Positions 34,801-45,146 are shown, numbered from the stretch's first letter. The stretch: 64,000 nt of DNA from Spirosoma endophyticum (GCF_900112365.1 NZ_FOLQ01000002.1:923413-987412), one strand, 5' to 3'. Numbers and translations are program-made. Notes: generated from the sequence alone by a model not told the origin.

Positions 34801-36705
34801 ATGCGATCTACCCTTAGTTTTTTCAGCCTTCTATTTATAGCGCCCCATTTTTTGGCTACTGCCCAATTCTGTTTTTCGCCGGAGAAGCCGCAGGCAGGGC
34901 AACCCGTTTCCTTTACGTATTCGCCCCAAACGACGCCGTTGGCCAAAGACAGCATGCTCGAAGGCCGCTACGTTCGGTATGGTGCTCCCAACATGATGCA
35001 ACTTAGCCGACCAGCAACCGTTACGTTGGTTCGGCAGGGCAACGACTATGTAGGGCAATTGCCCGCTTCGGCCAAAGAGGTTACCGGAACTATGTTGCTG
35101 TTCCGAAACAGTAAACTGCCGAATCGCACCGATGTCAATAAAGGTCAGCTTTACGTAATCCCGATTTGTGATGCATCGGGTCGAACGGTTCCTCATGCCA
35201 TTGGCGGACAGGCATCCGTTTTTACCCGCAGTCACTATCTATACGAAGCTGGTGCCCGCTCTGATCCAAACTGGGTTGCTACGTTGTATGAGCATGAAAT
35301 GCGGCTAAATCCTGAGGTACGCCCGCAATATTGGGCCGATTATCTGGCCGCGCTGGTAAAACAGAAGAAACCCGGCTATGGCCCAAAAGTAAAAGCCGGC
35401 ATCGAGTCGTATCTGGCTTCCCGGCCCACGCCAACCGTTGCCGAGTTGATGGATGGCGCGCAGTTGTATGAAAGCATTGGCGATTTTCCAAAGGCTAACG
35501 CCCTCCGGGAACGTCAGAAAGCGGTAGATCCGGCGGGTTCGCTTATGCAGAAAGATCGCTCGATGGCGATTCGAAACGAAACCGATTGGACCCGCAAAAA
35601 AACGGCTTACCTGGCCTTCGCCAAAGATTTTCCAACGTCCACGCTCCTGCCCGCGCTGACAGTTATGATGACGGATGGATATTTTAAAAATAACGACATC
35701 AAGGGGCTGTTGACGTTCGTCGATCAGCAATCTCCGGCGCAAATTGATGTACTGATGTTGAGCACAATGGCGAATCAACTGGCCGAAGAACGCCGGTCGC
35801 TACCCGAAGCGGAGCAGTTGGCCAAACGAGGTATAGCTGTGCTAAAAACGCAGCCAAAACCAGCCAGCGTAACGGGTAACTGGGAAGTCGAAAAACAAGT
35901 TCGGCACCGGCATCTGATGAACGCCTATGCTTTGGCGCTACTGCAACAGGAAAAATACACCGAAGCCTATACGGCCTATCAGGACGTTATCAATCCCGAG
36001 GATGTAGAGAATAGCGACCCACGTACCAATGAGCGCTATTTCCTTAGCGCGCTACGTACTAACCACGCTAATGATGCCCGCCCGTTCATTGAATCTGCCG
36101 TACAGGTTGGCAAAGCGGCACCTTCCCTTAAATCAACCCTGCGCGACTGGTATGCAAAACAACCCGGCAACACCGTTGCCAAAGCGGATGCCTATCTAGC
36201 CGATCTTGAATCCGATCTGAAAGCTGAGCAAATGGACGAACTACGGCAATTGCTCATTAATGAACCGGCGCCCGCCTTCTCGCTCACCGATCTGAAGGGT
36301 CGGACTATTTCATCGTCGGCGTTGCGGGGCAAGGTGGTGGTGCTGGATTTCTGGGCAACCTGGTGTGGGCCGTGCGTGGCTTCATTTCCGGCTATGCAGG
36401 AAGCCCAAACGCGTTTCCAGAACGACGAAAACGTTAAATTCCTGTTCGTTAACACACGCGAAGGTGGACCGCTACAGCGCGTGCATAATTTCATGAACAA
36501 GAATCCGTATCCATTTGTCGTGCCCCTCGATACGCAACAGAAAGTTGCCAAATCCTACAAAGTGCTGGGTATTCCGACTAAAGTGGTAATTGGCCCTAAC
36601 GGTCGTGTGCGCTACCGACACGTCGGCTACTCCGGCGATCCTGAAACGACGGTCAACGAATTGACGCTGGTGGTTGAAATGTTGAAACAGGAGCAGAGTA
36701 AATGA
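34801..36705 (+). CDS. Exported TlpA-like thioredoxin-fold protein with long N-terminal region
   Basis: The 634-residue product begins with a signal peptide (about 1-21, ATAQ-F) and a Bacteroidota-type N-terminal region of unknown function, with a beta-sandwich (about 22-125) and a helical, TPR-like middle (about 150-480). The last 150 residues form a TlpA/AhpC-TSA redox domain with FWATWCGPCVASFP (Cys522, Cys525) and the cis-proline in GIPTKV (Pro592). It likely keeps periplasmic thiols reduced or isomerised. It follows a symporter gene closely and ends two bases before the convergent Uma2 gene. Confidence 0.87.
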   Translation: MRSTLSFFSLLFIAPHFLATAQFCFSPEKPQAGQPVSFTYSPQTTPLAKDSMLEGRYVRYGAPNMMQLSRPATVTLVRQGNDYVGQLPASAKEVTGTMLLFRNSKLPNRTDVNKGQLYVIPICDASGRTVPHAIGGQASVFTRSHYLYEAGARSDPNWVATLYEHEMRLNPEVRPQYWADYLAALVKQKKPGYGPKVKAGIESYLASRPTPTVAELMDGAQLYESIGDFPKANALRERQKAVDPAGSLMQKDRSMAIRNETDWTRKKTAYLAFAKDFPTSTLLPALTVMMTDGYFKNNDIKGLLTFVDQQSPAQIDVLMLSTMANQLAEERRSLPEAEQLAKRGIAVLKTQPKPASVTGNWEVEKQVRHRHLMNAYALALLQQEKYTEAYTAYQDVINPEDVENSDPRTNERYFLSALRTNHANDARPFIESAVQVGKAAPSLKSTLRDWYAKQPGNTVAKADAYLADLESDLKAEQMDELRQLLINEPAPAFSLTDLKGRTISSSALRGKVVVLDFWATWCGPCVASFPAMQEAQTRFQNDENVKFLFVNTREGGPLQRVHNFMNKNPYPFVVPLDTQQKVAKSYKVLGIPTKVVIGPNGRVRYRHVGYSGDPETTVNELTLVVEMLKQEQSK

Positions 36706-36707
36706 CT

Positions 36708-37292
36708 CTAACGTGTCAACAACGTTAAATCAAAAGTGAAGCCGGTCAATACGTTTTCACCCGATAATTCTTGAGTAAATGAAGACACAATTTCGACAGG
36801 TTGCTGAGGGCGATAGATAAATACCTGTTGCGATTTTCGGTCGATTAACCAGCCCAACCGGCAGCCGTTTTCACGATACTCCTCCATTTTATCCTGAAGG
36901 TATTTTAGATCGTCACTGGCGGAACGAAGTTCGATGATGGAGTCCGGGCAGATGGGCGCAAATTTTTCCTGCTGTTCTTCTGGAATTACGTCCCAGCGTT
37001 CTTTTTGAATCCAGGCAACATCGGGCGAACGCGTCGCGCCATTGGGTAATTTGAAACCCGTCGATGAGTCAAACACATAGCCTGATTCATTATATTTATT
37101 CCAGGCGTACAATTCGCCCACAAGCGTAACAGTACGCAAACCTGTTTTCGATCCAGTTGGTGACAGAATTAGTATATTTCTGTATTTATCCCGTTCTAAT
37201 TCAAGAGAATCATTGGCCCGGCAGAACAGAAAGGACTCGTCATCCGTCATCATCTCCAGTTTCTTCAATACAACCGGAAATTCCAGTTCCAT
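36708..37292 (-). CDS. Uma2 family (DUF820) putative endonuclease
   Basis: Uma2 proteins have a PD-(D/E)XK-like fold. The 194-residue product shows the family pattern SPTGSKTG, FKLPNGATRSPDVAWI (Asp in SPDVAW), PDSIIELRSASDDL (Glu and following basic residues) and KMEEYRENGCRLGWLID ending in IYRP. The nuclease function is predicted for the family, not shown. Copies are often abundant in Cytophagales and cyanobacteria. It stands alone, divergent from the GNAT gene by 68 bases. Confidence 0.88.
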   Translation of the reverse strand: MELEFPVVLKKLEMMTDDESFLFCRANDSLELERDKYRNILILSPTGSKTGLRTVTLVGELYAWNKYNESGYVFDSSTGFKLPNGATRSPDVAWIQKERWDVIPEEQQEKFAPICPDSIIELRSASDDLKYLQDKMEEYRENGCRLGWLIDRKSQQVFIYRPQQPVEIVSSFTQELSGENVLTGFTFDLTLLTR

Positions 37293-37360
37293 AGCTGTCC
37301 TGGTTTTGGTTAACTATCCGCAAAATACCTTACTTGCGGTGAATTATCAATTTACACCCA

Positions 37361-37864
37361 ATGACCGTCCGCCAAGCGACTACTGCCGATCTTCCGGCGC
37401 TAATGACCCTTATTCAACGTATCGTTCCGCTGATGCACGAAGCCGGTAACTTTCAGTGGGATGCCCATTATCCGAACGAAACCGTTTTTGGTCAGGACAT
37501 CGCCAAAGGACAGCTTTGGGTTGCCGATATAGATGGTCAAATTGCTGGTCTGGCTGCCCTAACCGAAGACCAGGAACCCGAATATGCGCAGGTTGGCTTC
37601 GATCTCAGCCAGCGGGCTATTGTAACGCATCGGCTGGCCGTAGACCCAGCATTTCGCGGGCAGGGCGTAGCGGCTGCACTCCTGGCTCAGGCCGAGCAGT
37701 TGGCAATTGATCGGAGCATCTTATTCCTGCGTATTGATACGAATTCTGAGAACCAGGCTACTCAAAAACTTTTCCCCAAATTAGGCTATCAATACGCCGG
37801 AGAAATTACCCTTGGTTTCCGACCCGGTCTGCGGTTTATGGCTTACGAGAAGAAATTAGTGTAG
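37361..37864 (+). CDS. GNAT family N-acetyltransferase
   Basis: The 167-residue product has the GNAT acetyl-CoA motif A: HRLAVDPAFRGQGVAAALLAQAEQLA (the R-G-Q-G-V-A loop), an N-terminal VRQATTADLPALMTL and a C-terminal motif B region ending in GYQYAGEI. The substrate is not predictable. It is preceded by 68 bases shared with the divergent Uma2 gene. No downstream gene follows on the strand. Confidence 0.88.
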   Translation: MTVRQATTADLPALMTLIQRIVPLMHEAGNFQWDAHYPNETVFGQDIAKGQLWVADIDGQIAGLAALTEDQEPEYAQVGFDLSQRAIVTHRLAVDPAFRGQGVAAALLAQAEQLAIDRSILFLRIDTNSENQATQKLFPKLGYQYAGEITLGFRPGLRFMAYEKKLV

Positions 37865-38144
37865 TCCGCTGAAGGGTGATAACGTTCGAAGATCTTTGGG
37901 CATTATGGTTCGAGATTTAGCTGAAATCTATTTCTAGTCGCTTCCAATTCATCAGCCACTAATTTATCGGCCTATAGCCTAGCTAACGGCTCTACGGTTT
38001 CAGCGCCCATAGCCCTATGTGTGAGAAAATGTTGAGGAAGAATACAACGCTGAATGCAGGCAACTTTACGCTATGCCCGAGCGGGAAAGCAACCCGATCG
38101 ATGAACTTCGAAAACTTCAGCTTCTTCAGAACTAGGTAAGAAAA
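37865..38144. other. Intergenic stretch with one possible gene remnant
   Basis: No complete gene is seen. A short open run on the plus strand, 38025-38135, reads EEYNAECRQLYAMPERESN and then a helical end with LRKLQLLQN before a TAG; it has no start codon and looks like the 3' end of a lost gene. The rest shows nothing I can support. Confidence 0.3.
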
Positions 38145-38175
38145 ATAAGGCTACTCAACAGTTGAGTAGCCTTAT
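38145..38175. terminator. Hairpin with 15-base arms downstream of the GNAT remnant region
   Basis: ATAAGGCTACTCAAC (38145-38159) and GTTGAGTAGCCTTAT (38161-38175) are perfect complements around a single base. It lies between convergent genes and serves either strand. Confidence 0.8.
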
Positions 38176-38240
38176 GAAAGAGCTATATGCTCATTAGAGA
38201 AAAAGCGTACGTGTCAAAAACTTTATGCGCGAATTACTCC

Positions 38241-40628
38241 CTATTGGTGACGAATGATTTTAACCGTCTTGGTTTGTGTTGGGGTGCTCACTTGCAGGAA
38301 ATACAAGCCCGGAGCACGGCCAAGCGACACTCTGTGGCTTTCTACGGCTTCAGCCATTTCTATCGACTGGCTGCCGGTTAATTCACCCAGGCTGTTGCTA
38401 ACCTGTAGTTTAAGAGGTTGGCCTTCTACACCTCTCACCTCAATCTCTACCCGGTCGGTAGCAATTGGGTTCCCTTTTACCATCACCTGCAAATTGCTGC
38501 TCAGCTCATTGGCCGCTACACGGGCTCTGTTCTGATTTTTGCAGTACGAGTCAAAGTTGAAGTCATATACCACTTTCACACTACCCTGCATCGCCGTAAT
38601 GATCAGGTTTTTCGGGTCATTACGTAATCCCGCTTCCACAATCCCGGTTGTGCTGGTAGGCGAGGTGCGGATAACGCCGGGGATGGTGAACGTGATCGGC
38701 GAACCATTACCACCACTGGTCAGGATCGTTATCTTACCCGTCTGGCAGTCGTAAAGTGGTTGAAGAATAACCAGGGGTTGACCAAAGGTGAGTGCTTTAT
38801 CAGCCTGAATAAAACCAAAGCCCGTGCGGAAGTCAAAGCCGGTATCGAATCCAGGTGTCAATGGATCATCCATATCAATAGCCGTCGTTCGCAGGCGTAA
38901 CAGCACCTCGTCGGGTGACAGGCTATTTTTAGTTTTTTCCTGAAGCAGTGCCGCTACTGCCGCTGCATGAGGAGCCGCTGCCGAAGTTCCGAAGAAGTTC
39001 GGGAAATTATCCCCATCGCCACCCGGAAATGCCTGGCCAAAGAACGTAGTATTGCCGCCATCAGCTGCTGAAATTTCGGGCTTCAGCCGGGTAACCGACG
39101 GGATTGGTTGCCCATAGGTTGTAAATAGAATGGGCGTACCACCAGCCGAAGAGAACGTCTCAATAACAGGAGCCTGCAAAGCAGGGTTGTATTCGGGTGT
39201 TTGAGACCAGCGAACCGCACCAACGGCAATAGCACCGGCGGCATTGGCGTGACCAACCGTTGTACTGCTGTTCGTCGCAAACTGATACGTAGCACCGGAG
39301 CCATAATCGATCCACTTAATAAGCTTTGGATCAGGACCTGCATATTTTACAAAGGCAATTTCAATTTCAATTGGAGCCCTTGAGTTGTTAACAATGTCGA
39401 CGCCTTCGATTGGATCATCGTTCAGATTATTTGAAAAACTCGACAAGCCCAACTGGAGCGCACCCTGATAGTAAACATAAATGTCCATATCAGTCTGAGC
39501 ACCTTTAGGGCTACCCTGTTCTATGCTAGTCGAGTAGAAAGGATCACTCCACTGGAAAATAGGGAAAAATTCACCACCCGCTGGAATCGTAATTTTTTGG
39601 GTTATCGCGCCATTACCAAAATCGTGTGCCTGGCCTTCCACTGTAAAAGTACGACTGCTTGGGCTTGGTCTGCCTGAATTCAGGAATTGGCTGGTATAGG
39701 ATTTACGGGCAGAATTACCGGCCGACGAAAAGTACGTGACGTTACGAGATTTCACGTAGTCGACAGCTTGCGCAATAATACCGTCCTGAAAAAATGGCTC
39801 TGCAAAATAGAAGATATCATCTACAATAATATTGCAACCGACTTTGGCCAGGTTTATAATACCAAGTGCAAAACCGACCTGACCATTAAATGCCGAATTG
39901 AACGCGATGTCTGCACCGGGAGCCACATCATGAACGATTTCGGCCATAGCCCGACCTTCGTCTGAGCCATTAGTTAGATCATCAATCTCTTCCAGTACCT
40001 GAACATTAGGGGGTAAATCGCCGGAGGCTACGCCATCAGGTGCTCCCCCCAGCGCATTGTACGAATCAGATAAAACTCCGACTTTATTGCCAGCTCCCGT
40101 TACGTTAAATGTTTGCCGGGCAACGTCGGACCGCATGGCTTTATCACCCTGAGAGTTAACTTTTCCTGCATTCCGGAGCGGAGCATAGGAAGGCCGTGCT
40201 ACGTGCAGACTAGCCACGTTTTTTAGCTGATCTAATTTGTTGATGGGGAAATAGCCGAAAACGATACGCTGAAAATACTTACCACCCGTCAGCCCCATGG
40301 CTTGCAGTTCGTTAAGAAGAGCCTGTCCATCAGCATCATTTGAGATGGCTTCAATGGCAATTTTGCCATCACGAACGATGGTACGATCCACCCTCGTCAG
40401 ACCGCTGGTGTTGTCTTCCACCAGGACGCCATCCGATGGAGCCGCTTGCCGGAGGTTACTACTTTTCTGGACCGTTCCTTTGGTCTGAATGTTAAACAGC
40501 GCAGGTGTGAGTTTGGCCGTTTTGGCCGCTTCCTTGAGTGTAGTTTGCCCAAAACCAATAAACGGTTTCCAGAGCAGGAGGCTAATTACGAGTGCAATCA
40601 GACTTTTGTTTTGTAAAATGTTTGACAT
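38241..40628 (-). CDS. Secreted subtilisin-like serine protease with type IX sorting domain
   Basis: The 795-residue S8-family product has a signal peptide (about 1-28), a pro-region, and a catalytic domain with Asp188 (VGVLSDSYNALGG), His233 (AEIVHDVAPGAD) and Ser549 (FGTSAAAPHAAAVAALL). The last 84 residues (about 712-795; NLQVMVKGNPIATDRVEIEV to TKTVKIIRHQ) have the type A sorting-domain layout used by the type IX secretion system. The long frame upstream of 40628 lacks a proper signal, so I start at the ATG there. A type IX component (porQ) is encoded at 53162. Confidence 0.88.
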   Translation of the reverse strand: MSNILQNKSLIALVISLLLWKPFIGFGQTTLKEAAKTAKLTPALFNIQTKGTVQKSSNLRQAAPSDGVLVEDNTSGLTRVDRTIVRDGKIAIEAISNDADGQALLNELQAMGLTGGKYFQRIVFGYFPINKLDQLKNVASLHVARPSYAPLRNAGKVNSQGDKAMRSDVARQTFNVTGAGNKVGVLSDSYNALGGAPDGVASGDLPPNVQVLEEIDDLTNGSDEGRAMAEIVHDVAPGADIAFNSAFNGQVGFALGIINLAKVGCNIIVDDIFYFAEPFFQDGIIAQAVDYVKSRNVTYFSSAGNSARKSYTSQFLNSGRPSPSSRTFTVEGQAHDFGNGAITQKITIPAGGEFFPIFQWSDPFYSTSIEQGSPKGAQTDMDIYVYYQGALQLGLSSFSNNLNDDPIEGVDIVNNSRAPIEIEIAFVKYAGPDPKLIKWIDYGSGATYQFATNSSTTVGHANAAGAIAVGAVRWSQTPEYNPALQAPVIETFSSAGGTPILFTTYGQPIPSVTRLKPEISAADGGNTTFFGQAFPGGDGDNFPNFFGTSAAAPHAAAVAALLQEKTKNSLSPDEVLLRLRTTAIDMDDPLTPGFDTGFDFRTGFGFIQADKALTFGQPLVILQPLYDCQTGKITILTSGGNGSPITFTIPGVIRTSPTSTTGIVEAGLRNDPKNLIITAMQGSVKVVYDFNFDSYCKNQNRARVAANELSSNLQVMVKGNPIATDRVEIEVRGVEGQPLKLQVSNSLGELTGSQSIEMAEAVESHRVSLGRAPGLYFLQVSTPTQTKTVKIIRHQ

Positions 40629-40960
40629 AAAAAAAGGGATTGATAGGTAAGATAAAAGTAATGATAAGACCGTAGGGTGAGCTACAGCCGTCAAGGTAAT
40701 AAAGCAAATCACGATAATCAAATTGTAGGATCTTATCTAGAGCGATGTATAGATAAAATCATATTATTTACACTAAGGTTAGTGTATACTGATTATTCGG
40801 AAAATGGCCTTATTGATCCGAATATAGACGTTTTGACGCTGAATTCAGGTGTTTTGATCAGCTGGAATTATTTTTTGATTTAACGGTGAAAATTTTCTGC
40901 TTTTATCTTCGTTTCGCCTTACTAAATGGTCTGCTTCCTTAGTAGATTTTATAGAACACG
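40629..40960. other. Intergenic region upstream of the protease gene
   Basis: About 330 bases without a supportable gene. It should hold the promoter of the subtilisin gene, but I find no good TTG-N17-19-TAnnTTTG match on the minus strand. The composition is A/T-rich. Confidence 0.5.
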
Positions 40961-41008
40961 TTATCGCAAAAAAGCCCTGACAAGGCTGCCAGGGCTTTTT
41001 TGCGATAA
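40961..41008 (-). terminator. 19-bp perfect hairpin downstream of the lipoprotein gene
   Basis: 40961-40979 pairs perfectly with 40990-41008 with a ten-base loop; the arm contains a run of six A/T. On the minus strand it follows the stop of the lipoprotein gene at 41034 and ends in T. Confidence 0.85.
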
Positions 41009-41033
41009 TTTACAGGTTGATCAATAGATCAGG

Positions 41034-42047
41034 TTATTGGTACTGTATATACATCGGTTTTGGATCGAGCGCCAGTACTTCTTCGGGGGTCATGATGCGG
41101 GAGCCTGGTTTGCGAAAATCGTTTTCGTAGAACAGTTTGAAGCCTGTGTACTGAACAGGCTCTTTCTGAATATAATCGTGATACGAATCTTTTTTAAGTA
41201 CCGGCGGTCCCCACCCATCCATGTCCATGACAATCTGGACGTTCGGGTCGAGTTTAATATTTTTATAGTTCTTGATCATACCCTGCGTAAAGCGGTGTAC
41301 CACCAGTACTTTAGGGGGGAGCTTATTTTCCCGAACGATTTTGCTCAAAAACTGCACGGCCTGATTCACGTCAGCCGCATCGTAACTGCCAATTTTGGTG
41401 CCGGGCTTTGCGCCCGTTACCATGGAGAACTCCGGATCGATACCCAGATGAACGAATGGCAATTTAAGATATTTCTCCATATACGCCATCTCTGGGCCAA
41501 GCGGAGCATGACCGCGCTGAATGTCCAGGAATACAAGGGATTTATGTTCATTCCCCCATTTCAGGACTTTCTTGATGGTTTTGTCTGACATCCGCATCCG
41601 GTAGCCACCATCCTTGCCCGGCAATCCCTGCGCCGACGTAGCGACTAAGTGAAGCGCGGGTTGAATGGGCGTAGCAGGATCGGCTTTTTGCCAGTTTTTG
41701 ATTTCATTGTCAAGCCGTTGCAGCATTTCCTCTTTAGGGTATTTCCCCAACGCGCCCATTTTCTTGGAGTGTGGGTTACCGTAATAAGCAAAAATGCGGT
41801 ATTTGGGAAGCAGAGCGCCGGAAGGAGGTGCATAAGTCAGCGAGTCGAGCGTGGAGTCGCCCGTAGAAACGGCTCGGGTTGACGAAATGGAACCCGTTTC
41901 CGACGAATCAGCGGTTGTATCTGTGTCAGCCGATGTTTTGGTTATAGAGGTACCTGCTTTAGACGTATCGTCCTGTTTAGATTGAGTAGAGCAACTACTG
42001 AGTTGCCATAGAGCCACTAAAGAGAATGTGGCCAGTGAAAAACGCAT
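41034..42047 (-). CDS. Unrecognised lipoprotein, possibly TIM-barrel-like
   Basis: The 337-residue product has a lipoprotein signal (ALWQLSSC, Cys19), a Thr/Ser/Asp-rich linker (about 20-75) and a globular domain of about 255 residues. This domain alternates strands and helices: YRIFAYYGNP, ALHLVATSAQG, SLVFLDIQRGHAPLGPE, FVHLGIDPEF, VLVVHRFTQGM, VQIVMDMDGWGP, which looks like a TIM barrel with acidic residues at strand ends. I recognise no enzyme family; a glycosidase-like role is inference. A strong hairpin follows. Confidence 0.6.
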   Translation of the reverse strand: MRFSLATFSLVALWQLSSCSTQSKQDDTSKAGTSITKTSADTDTTADSSETGSISSTRAVSTGDSTLDSLTYAPPSGALLPKYRIFAYYGNPHSKKMGALGKYPKEEMLQRLDNEIKNWQKADPATPIQPALHLVATSAQGLPGKDGGYRMRMSDKTIKKVLKWGNEHKSLVFLDIQRGHAPLGPEMAYMEKYLKLPFVHLGIDPEFSMVTGAKPGTKIGSYDAADVNQAVQFLSKIVRENKLPPKVLVVHRFTQGMIKNYKNIKLDPNVQIVMDMDGWGPPVLKKDSYHDYIQKEPVQYTGFKLFYENDFRKPGSRIMTPEEVLALDPKPMYIQYQ

Positions 42048-42149
42048 ACTAATATGATAAGTTATAGATGATTCATAAAAAAAGGGTTACATTCCTTTTT
42101 GAAGGAATATTAACCCTACGTTGCAAGTATAGAGTCTTAAAGTAACTTT

Positions 42150-42770
42150 TCAAAGTACTAATTCACCTAACCCCTGACGAATAACCGAAAAGTCATCATC
42201 CGTGGCATCAACTATGGTCGAGGCTACGTTCCCGCCATAGCCGCCGTCAATGACAATATCTACCTGATTCTGGAATTTCTCGAAAATCAACTCAGGATCA
42301 GTGGAATACTCAATTATTTCATCCTCATCCCGGATCGAGGTCGTTATAATTGGGTTACCAAGTTCATGCACAATCTGACGTGGAATGTCGTTATCCGGAA
42401 CACGAATACCTACGGTTTTCTTATTCGTATTCAGCAGTTTTGGTACGTTGCCAGTGGCTTCAAGGATAAACGTAAAGGGGCCGGGCAACATCTTTTTCAT
42501 GAGTTTAAATGCCTGATTGCTTACCCGGGCATAGTCGGCGATGTGGCTCAAATCATAACAAATGAACGAAAAATCGTTTTTAGTCGGTTTGATTCCCTTA
42601 ATTCGAGCCACGCGCTCAACGGCACGCGCATTATGAATGTCGCAGCCCATACCATAAATCGTGTCGGTTGGGTAAATAATAACCGCCCCATCGCGCAGGG
42701 CTTTCACAATATGTTCAATCCGACGCGGGTCCGGGTTTTTGGGATACAGTTTAATGAATTCAGCAGCCAT
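42150..42770 (-). CDS. L-threonylcarbamoyladenylate synthase (Sua5/YciO/YrdC family)
   Basis: The family makes threonylcarbamoyl-AMP for the t6A modification of tRNA. The 206-residue product has [21 protein letters not shown], the [18 protein letters not shown] loop (usually KxRxxxxP in TsaC), [12 protein letters not shown] and [14 protein letters not shown], closest in style to YciO. YciO members have much lower activity in E. coli, so the assignment to TsaC function is open. The start at 42770 gives [12 protein letters not shown]; the longer frame contains no conserved residues. Confidence 0.87.
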   Translation of the reverse strand: MAAEFIKLYPKNPDPRRIEHIVKALRDGAVIIYPTDTIYGMGCDIHNARAVERVARIKGIKPTKNDFSFICYDLSHIADYARVSNQAFKLMKKMLPGPFTFILEATGNVPKLLNTNKKTVGIRVPDNDIPRQIVHELGNPIITTSIRDEDEIIEYSTDPELIFEKFQNQVDIVIDGGYGGNVASTIVDATDDDFSVIRQGLGELVL

Positions 42771-42864
42771 TTTCAGTGAGCAGTTAATCTGTGAACGGTC
42801 GGCAATGGAAACGCATAAAAAGCTTGTCCATTGATACCTGTTCACTAGGATAACGGATAACTGA

Positions 42865-43896
42865 CTAAACCGGTTTCGATAAGTGGTCCGCTGCCTTCCA
42901 CTTTATGTAGTGTCGATATAACGTGTTGACAGGTACGTGCAGGTGGCTCATACCTAAAACCAGCGAACTCATCAAATCTGGCTTTACAATTTGGTGGAGG
43001 AGCTTGCCATATTGGAGGGCCAGGTCAAACTGTTCAGCGTAGAATGCTTTTCGCATAAATTTTCTGATACGTCCCGCTAAGGCCTGGTATTCGTCGGGAG
43101 TGAGGCAGCGGTCGAAGGCTTTGTAGCACACCGCCAGCGTTGACCGTAGCAGATTATTGTCCGGCAATAATACCTGCGCCGATAGCGAGTCAGGTAGTTG
43201 CCGTTTTAGCGTTAACACTTCATCCACATAGGCGTAGCGGTAAAGTCGGGATGATCGTACCCAGAAATCAAAATCTTCGTATGTCAATGTTTCGTCATAT
43301 CCGCCCAGTTCATTCAGTACGTCCCGGCGCATCATCATGGTGGGCGTACAGATGAAATAGGATTCCAGAATGTTTCGGAAGACATTGCCCGACGGGACAG
43401 GCGTACACGCGTGACCGAGGTTATCAACGGCGTAGTGAAGTCCAACTTTCTTGCCCTGTGGATCAATATAGGCTGCGTTGGAAAATACAACGGCGTAAGG
43501 ACCGGCCAACTGCTCGAAAAGTTCGGTTTGTTTGGCAATGCGGCCTGGAAGTAGCACATCGTCGGCCGAAAGGTCGATTACGTATCGGCCTCCGGCCAGC
43601 GCTAACCCCTGATTAAAGGCATGGTTTAACCCTTGATTGGTCGCGTTACGGATGAAACGAATGGCAGGATGCTGCTGCGTGAACTGCTCGATACGTTCGG
43701 TTGTATGATCGGTGCTACCGTTGTCGATAACGATTAATTCAACGTTTGGATACGCTTGTTCTACAACTGACTGGAGCGCCTGCTCTACGTAGGCTTCGTG
43801 ATTATAACTCGTGCAGATAACGGTCACCCAGGGTTTTATCCGATTGAGGTAAGGACTCATCGGTAGTGGATTGGATTGGCCAGTAACGGAAATCAT
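42865..43896 (-). CDS. Glycosyltransferase family 2
   Basis: The 343-residue product has the GT-A fold start [48 protein letters not shown] and the DXD-like metal site [11 protein letters not shown]. These enzymes transfer sugars from nucleotide donors, typically for cell-surface polysaccharide. The C-terminal half is helical without membrane segments. The first ATG (43896) or the one at 43860 could be the start; the core begins after both. It is alone between a tRNA-modification gene and a YihY gene. Confidence 0.88.
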   Translation of the reverse strand: MISVTGQSNPLPMSPYLNRIKPWVTVICTSYNHEAYVEQALQSVVEQAYPNVELIVIDNGSTDHTTERIEQFTQQHPAIRFIRNATNQGLNHAFNQGLALAGGRYVIDLSADDVLLPGRIAKQTELFEQLAGPYAVVFSNAAYIDPQGKKVGLHYAVDNLGHACTPVPSGNVFRNILESYFICTPTMMMRRDVLNELGGYDETLTYEDFDFWVRSSRLYRYAYVDEVLTLKRQLPDSLSAQVLLPDNNLLRSTLAVCYKAFDRCLTPDEYQALAGRIRKFMRKAFYAEQFDLALQYGKLLHQIVKPDLMSSLVLGMSHLHVPVNTLYRHYIKWKAADHLSKPV

Positions 43897-44022
43897 AAAG
43901 AATAAATGGGTGGATCAGGCCGGAATTAGTTGACTGATCTAACGCTAATACGTTGTTAATGAGCCCAAAAGTAAGGGCATATCGAATGGAACGGTTCAAG
44001 TTTTGAGTAAGCGGAAAAAAGT

Positions 44023-44086
44023 CGGCAAGCCTGGCCGTAAAAGCAATATTGAGTAGAAAGGGTGGCTGGTGTGATCAGGCTTGCCG
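44023..44086 (-). terminator. Hairpin after the YihY/BrkB gene
   Basis: CGGCAAGCCTG (44023-44033) pairs with CAGGCTTGCCG (44076-44086). On the minus strand it starts immediately after the stop codon and ends in ACTTTTTT. Confidence 0.7.
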
Positions 44087-45040
44087 TCAATTAGTCGAAC
44101 TGGCATCCATTGTTTTCTCGGCTACACTCGGGTCTTTATCCCCTTCGAGATTGTAAAGTGCTACGTTCATGTCAAAACCAATAATGAGCAGTAATGAAAT
44201 AAGGTTTATCCAGATCATCAACGCAATAAGGGTACCAATAGACCCATAGAGTTTGTTATAAGACCCAAAGTTGGAAACGTAGTATGAAAAGCCCAGCGTG
44301 GTCAGCACAATAAGCAGGGAGGCTGTAACGGCTCCCGGCATGATAAAGGCCCATTTCATATTCACATCTGGCCCAAAACGATAGATCACTGAAACCGTGC
44401 CGACAAAGACGGCAAAGACAACCAGGTAGCGCCCAATAGCCAGCAGATTAATGAAAATAACATTGTTGAGGATGCCAAATTTAAGGAGGTAATCGCTCAC
44501 GATACCCCCGATAATCAGGACAATGATGGCCAGAACGAGGGCAATGGCCAGGGTAATTGTTAGTAAAATGGCTACGCCCCGAAGTTCAAAAAAGCCTCGC
44601 CTGTCGGATGTTTCGTAGGAGGAGTTAAACGCATTCATGAGCGCCACCAGGCCGCTCGTGGCCGAATACAGCGCCAGAAAGAAGCCTAACGATAATACGC
44701 CACCCCGCGGACGACTGATAATATCGCGAATTGTCGTGTTGACCGTACTGAACGTATCGCCCGGTAGTAATTCCTTCAAAAATCCCATGACCTGGTCTTC
44801 GAGGTCATGAATGGGAATGTAGGGAATGAGCGTAAAGAAAAAGATAACCGTGGGGAAGATTGCCAGAATCAGACTATAGGATACAGAAGCCGCGCGTTCG
44901 GTGGTATCGTTTTCGGCAATTTTGGTAAACATGCTCTTTAAAAACGCATACCAGTTATTCTTTGAGTTAAAGGGATGATGGGAACGCATCCAGATGCGCG
45001 TGTTCCGCAACGCCTTAATACTCATTATTTTATCGAACAT
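44087..45040 (-). CDS. YihY/virulence factor BrkB family membrane protein
   Basis: The 317-residue product has six predicted membrane helices and family landmarks: ERAASVSYSLILAIFPTVIFF at helix 1, SRPRGGVLSLGFFLALYSATSG, YRFGPDVNMKW, and GSYNKLYGSIGTLIALMIW. The function of the family is uncertain; it is not an RNase BN despite older labels. A repeat-rich gap separates it from the thioesterase gene upstream on the same strand. Confidence 0.92.
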   Translation of the reverse strand: MFDKIMSIKALRNTRIWMRSHHPFNSKNNWYAFLKSMFTKIAENDTTERAASVSYSLILAIFPTVIFFFTLIPYIPIHDLEDQVMGFLKELLPGDTFSTVNTTIRDIISRPRGGVLSLGFFLALYSATSGLVALMNAFNSSYETSDRRGFFELRGVAILLTITLAIALVLAIIVLIIGGIVSDYLLKFGILNNVIFINLLAIGRYLVVFAVFVGTVSVIYRFGPDVNMKWAFIMPGAVTASLLIVLTTLGFSYYVSNFGSYNKLYGSIGTLIALMIWINLISLLLIIGFDMNVALYNLEGDKDPSVAEKTMDASSTN

Positions 45041-45059
45041 AGCGGATTGTTTAATCGTC

Positions 45060-45137
45060 AGTCAATAGTCGGTAGTAATTCGTAAGTTATCGTCAACACT
45101 ATCGACTGATCGCAACGGCGGACCGTAACTACTGACT
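45060..45137. repeat. Imperfect inverted words of the AATAGTCGGTAGT type
   Basis: GTCAATAGTCGGTAGTAA near 45060-45078 is opposed by TAACTACTGACTATT near 45126-45140 with scattered mismatches. The word family is that of the palindromes at 12822 and 45569. Confidence 0.55.
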
Positions 45138-45146
45138 ATTTTTAAC

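Noticed and set aside
41037..41588. 183-codon plus-strand frame opposite the lipoprotein gene
   Set aside because: Antisense to a gene with signal peptide and clear fold.
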